Assembly: GCA_003427395.1 (NCBI GenBank)
Contig: BFEA01000019.1
Location: forward strand, 1 to 57,600
Direction of reading: 5' to 3'
DNA: 57,600 bases
DNA from: Chara braunii
Lineage: Eukaryota > Streptophyta > Charophyceae > Charales > Characeae
Position numbers and translations under genes: made by a program. Under the pieces are notes generated by a model. The model was not told the DNA's origin, ran no database searches, and saw only the letters and a list, made by a program, of their open reading frames with translations. Of the stretch, positions 56,801-57,600 are shown one piece after another. How positions within the stretch are numbered: the stretch's first letter is position 1; the number at the start of each line of letters is the position of its first letter.

Positions 56801-57600
56801 CGGGGGTTGTTGCTAGCGGAGATCCCTCGGGGAAGTTTTGCGCAATGACAGTGCAAGGAACGCCTCGAAAGTCCGAGGATGAACCCGGACGTAATACAGG
56901 ATAAGGGCATGCAAAGGAGAAAATGGAGAGGGCCTGTGGCCTTTGGAGGTGCTACGGAGTGGTTACCATGACGGAAGCCCTTCGGTGCGTCTTCTAAAAA
57001 TCGGATTGATGGATCCGTAAGGTAGCTGCGTAAAGGGGGGGAGGGGGTAACACCCATAAACAGGGAATGAACCAGGCCGTAAAACGGGCCGGGTGCGGGT
57101 AAAAGGAGGATTGTCCGGGTTCGTAGGGTTGCCCCCGGGGCCTATGGCCAAGTAGTGACGTGAGGTGGGCGCGGTTGTATGAATCCGGCCTCCAAAAGGG
57201 GCTAGGTCCAGGCGAGGAAAGTCATAGAGAGGGGTGGAGGGAGGACGCGTGAAGGCCCGGAAGTGCTGACGCGGCAAAGCTCTCCGGTACCCCGAGAGAA
57301 TCGGATCTTTATAGGAAAGATCAATGGAATACAAAAAGGGGAAGTCGCGGAGGAGATGGTGGGGGTCGGGGACGAACCTGGGCGAAGAACTGGGCCAAGG
57401 GTAGGCGGAAGAACTGGGAGTCCTTCGGGACATCTGTTAAAATTGGAATGATACAGATAATATACGCACGACCCCCGCGGAACGATGGCACGTACGAATT
57501 CTAAGAATACGGGGAAAGATTCATACGACACTCGGGCAGGGGAATGCGTAAAGGTTTGGAGTGGACTGGGACGCAGCGACAGGGAAGGGGCGGATGCCGG
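53809..57600 (+). mobile_element. 3' non-coding region of plus-strand gypsy-like element
   Basis: No RT or other pol domain follows the gag-like ORF. The region matches the minus copy's 3' region in several blocks (54,345-54,560, 55,330-55,600, 55,830-55,960). Hairpins of the CTCC-CGT type are present: GTTCTCCCT/GGGGAGGAC around GCA (54,129-54,149) and TACTC/GAGTG around CGT near 54,290. From 56,650 the sequence is GC-rich with a degenerate repeat of about 170 bp: GATGATCCCGGACG near 56,701 and GATGAACCCGGACG near 56,877 mark two units, and a third is possible near 57,065. No LTR boundary or polypurine tract could be fixed; the element may run past the window end. Confidence 0.55.

Overview
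This window looks like a repeat-dominated nuclear segment from a streptophyte: a charophyte green alga or early land plant. My best guess is a Characeae genome of the Chara braunii type, but that rests on recalled resemblance of the retroelement proteins and was not checked. Supporting signs are plant-style LINE proteins with a zf-RVT domain, Ty3/gypsy integrases of two lineages, long AT, ATT and GAA microsatellites, splice-like signals and assembly Ns. I see no intact host gene, tRNA, rRNA or prokaryotic feature. Every coding region I recognise is transposon-derived and interrupted by stops or frameshifts.

Layout. 1-5,870 is microsatellite-rich non-coding DNA. 5,874-7,290 is an array of about 20 small hairpins whose apical parts resemble CTCC-CGT-GGAG and whose outer stems vary but still pair; it includes a strict 50-bp tandem repeat. 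8,400-16,161 is a minus-strand Ty3/gypsy-like element: integrase end of pol, a short intron-like segment, a gag-like ORF with zinc knuckle, then a long non-coding 3' region. 16,366-19,758 is a second gypsy lineage on plus: an integrase with a complete D,D,E triad followed by unrecognised acidic ORFs. 19,760-24,790 is anonymous DNA with several local duplications.

24,798-49,545 is a LINE nest with at least five copies (A to E) plus 3'-end fragments, in both orientations and partly tail to tail. Copy A is the most complete: a roughly 1,520-codon ORF1-like frame broken by only three stops, then an endonuclease/reverse-transcriptase/zf-RVT ORF2. Several copies end in a conserved GGGACGCTGG block, a terminal hairpin with unrelated but complementary stems around a loop that is often CTCTTATC, and sometimes poly(A). 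A 308-bp terminal-inverted-repeat element with an 11-bp target duplication is nested in copy E.

50,258-57,600 is a plus-strand copy of the same gypsy-like family as 8,400-16,161. Both copies have the order integrase, AG|GTAAG donor, CAG acceptor, then an ATG 22 nt downstream that starts the gag-like frame. The hairpin motif also recurs in the 3' region of this copy, so the 5.9-7.3 kb array is probably a fragment of a third copy. The strongest candidates for undescribed biology are that hairpin array, the covarying LINE 3' hairpin, and the integrase-before-gag architecture with an apparent spliced gag message.
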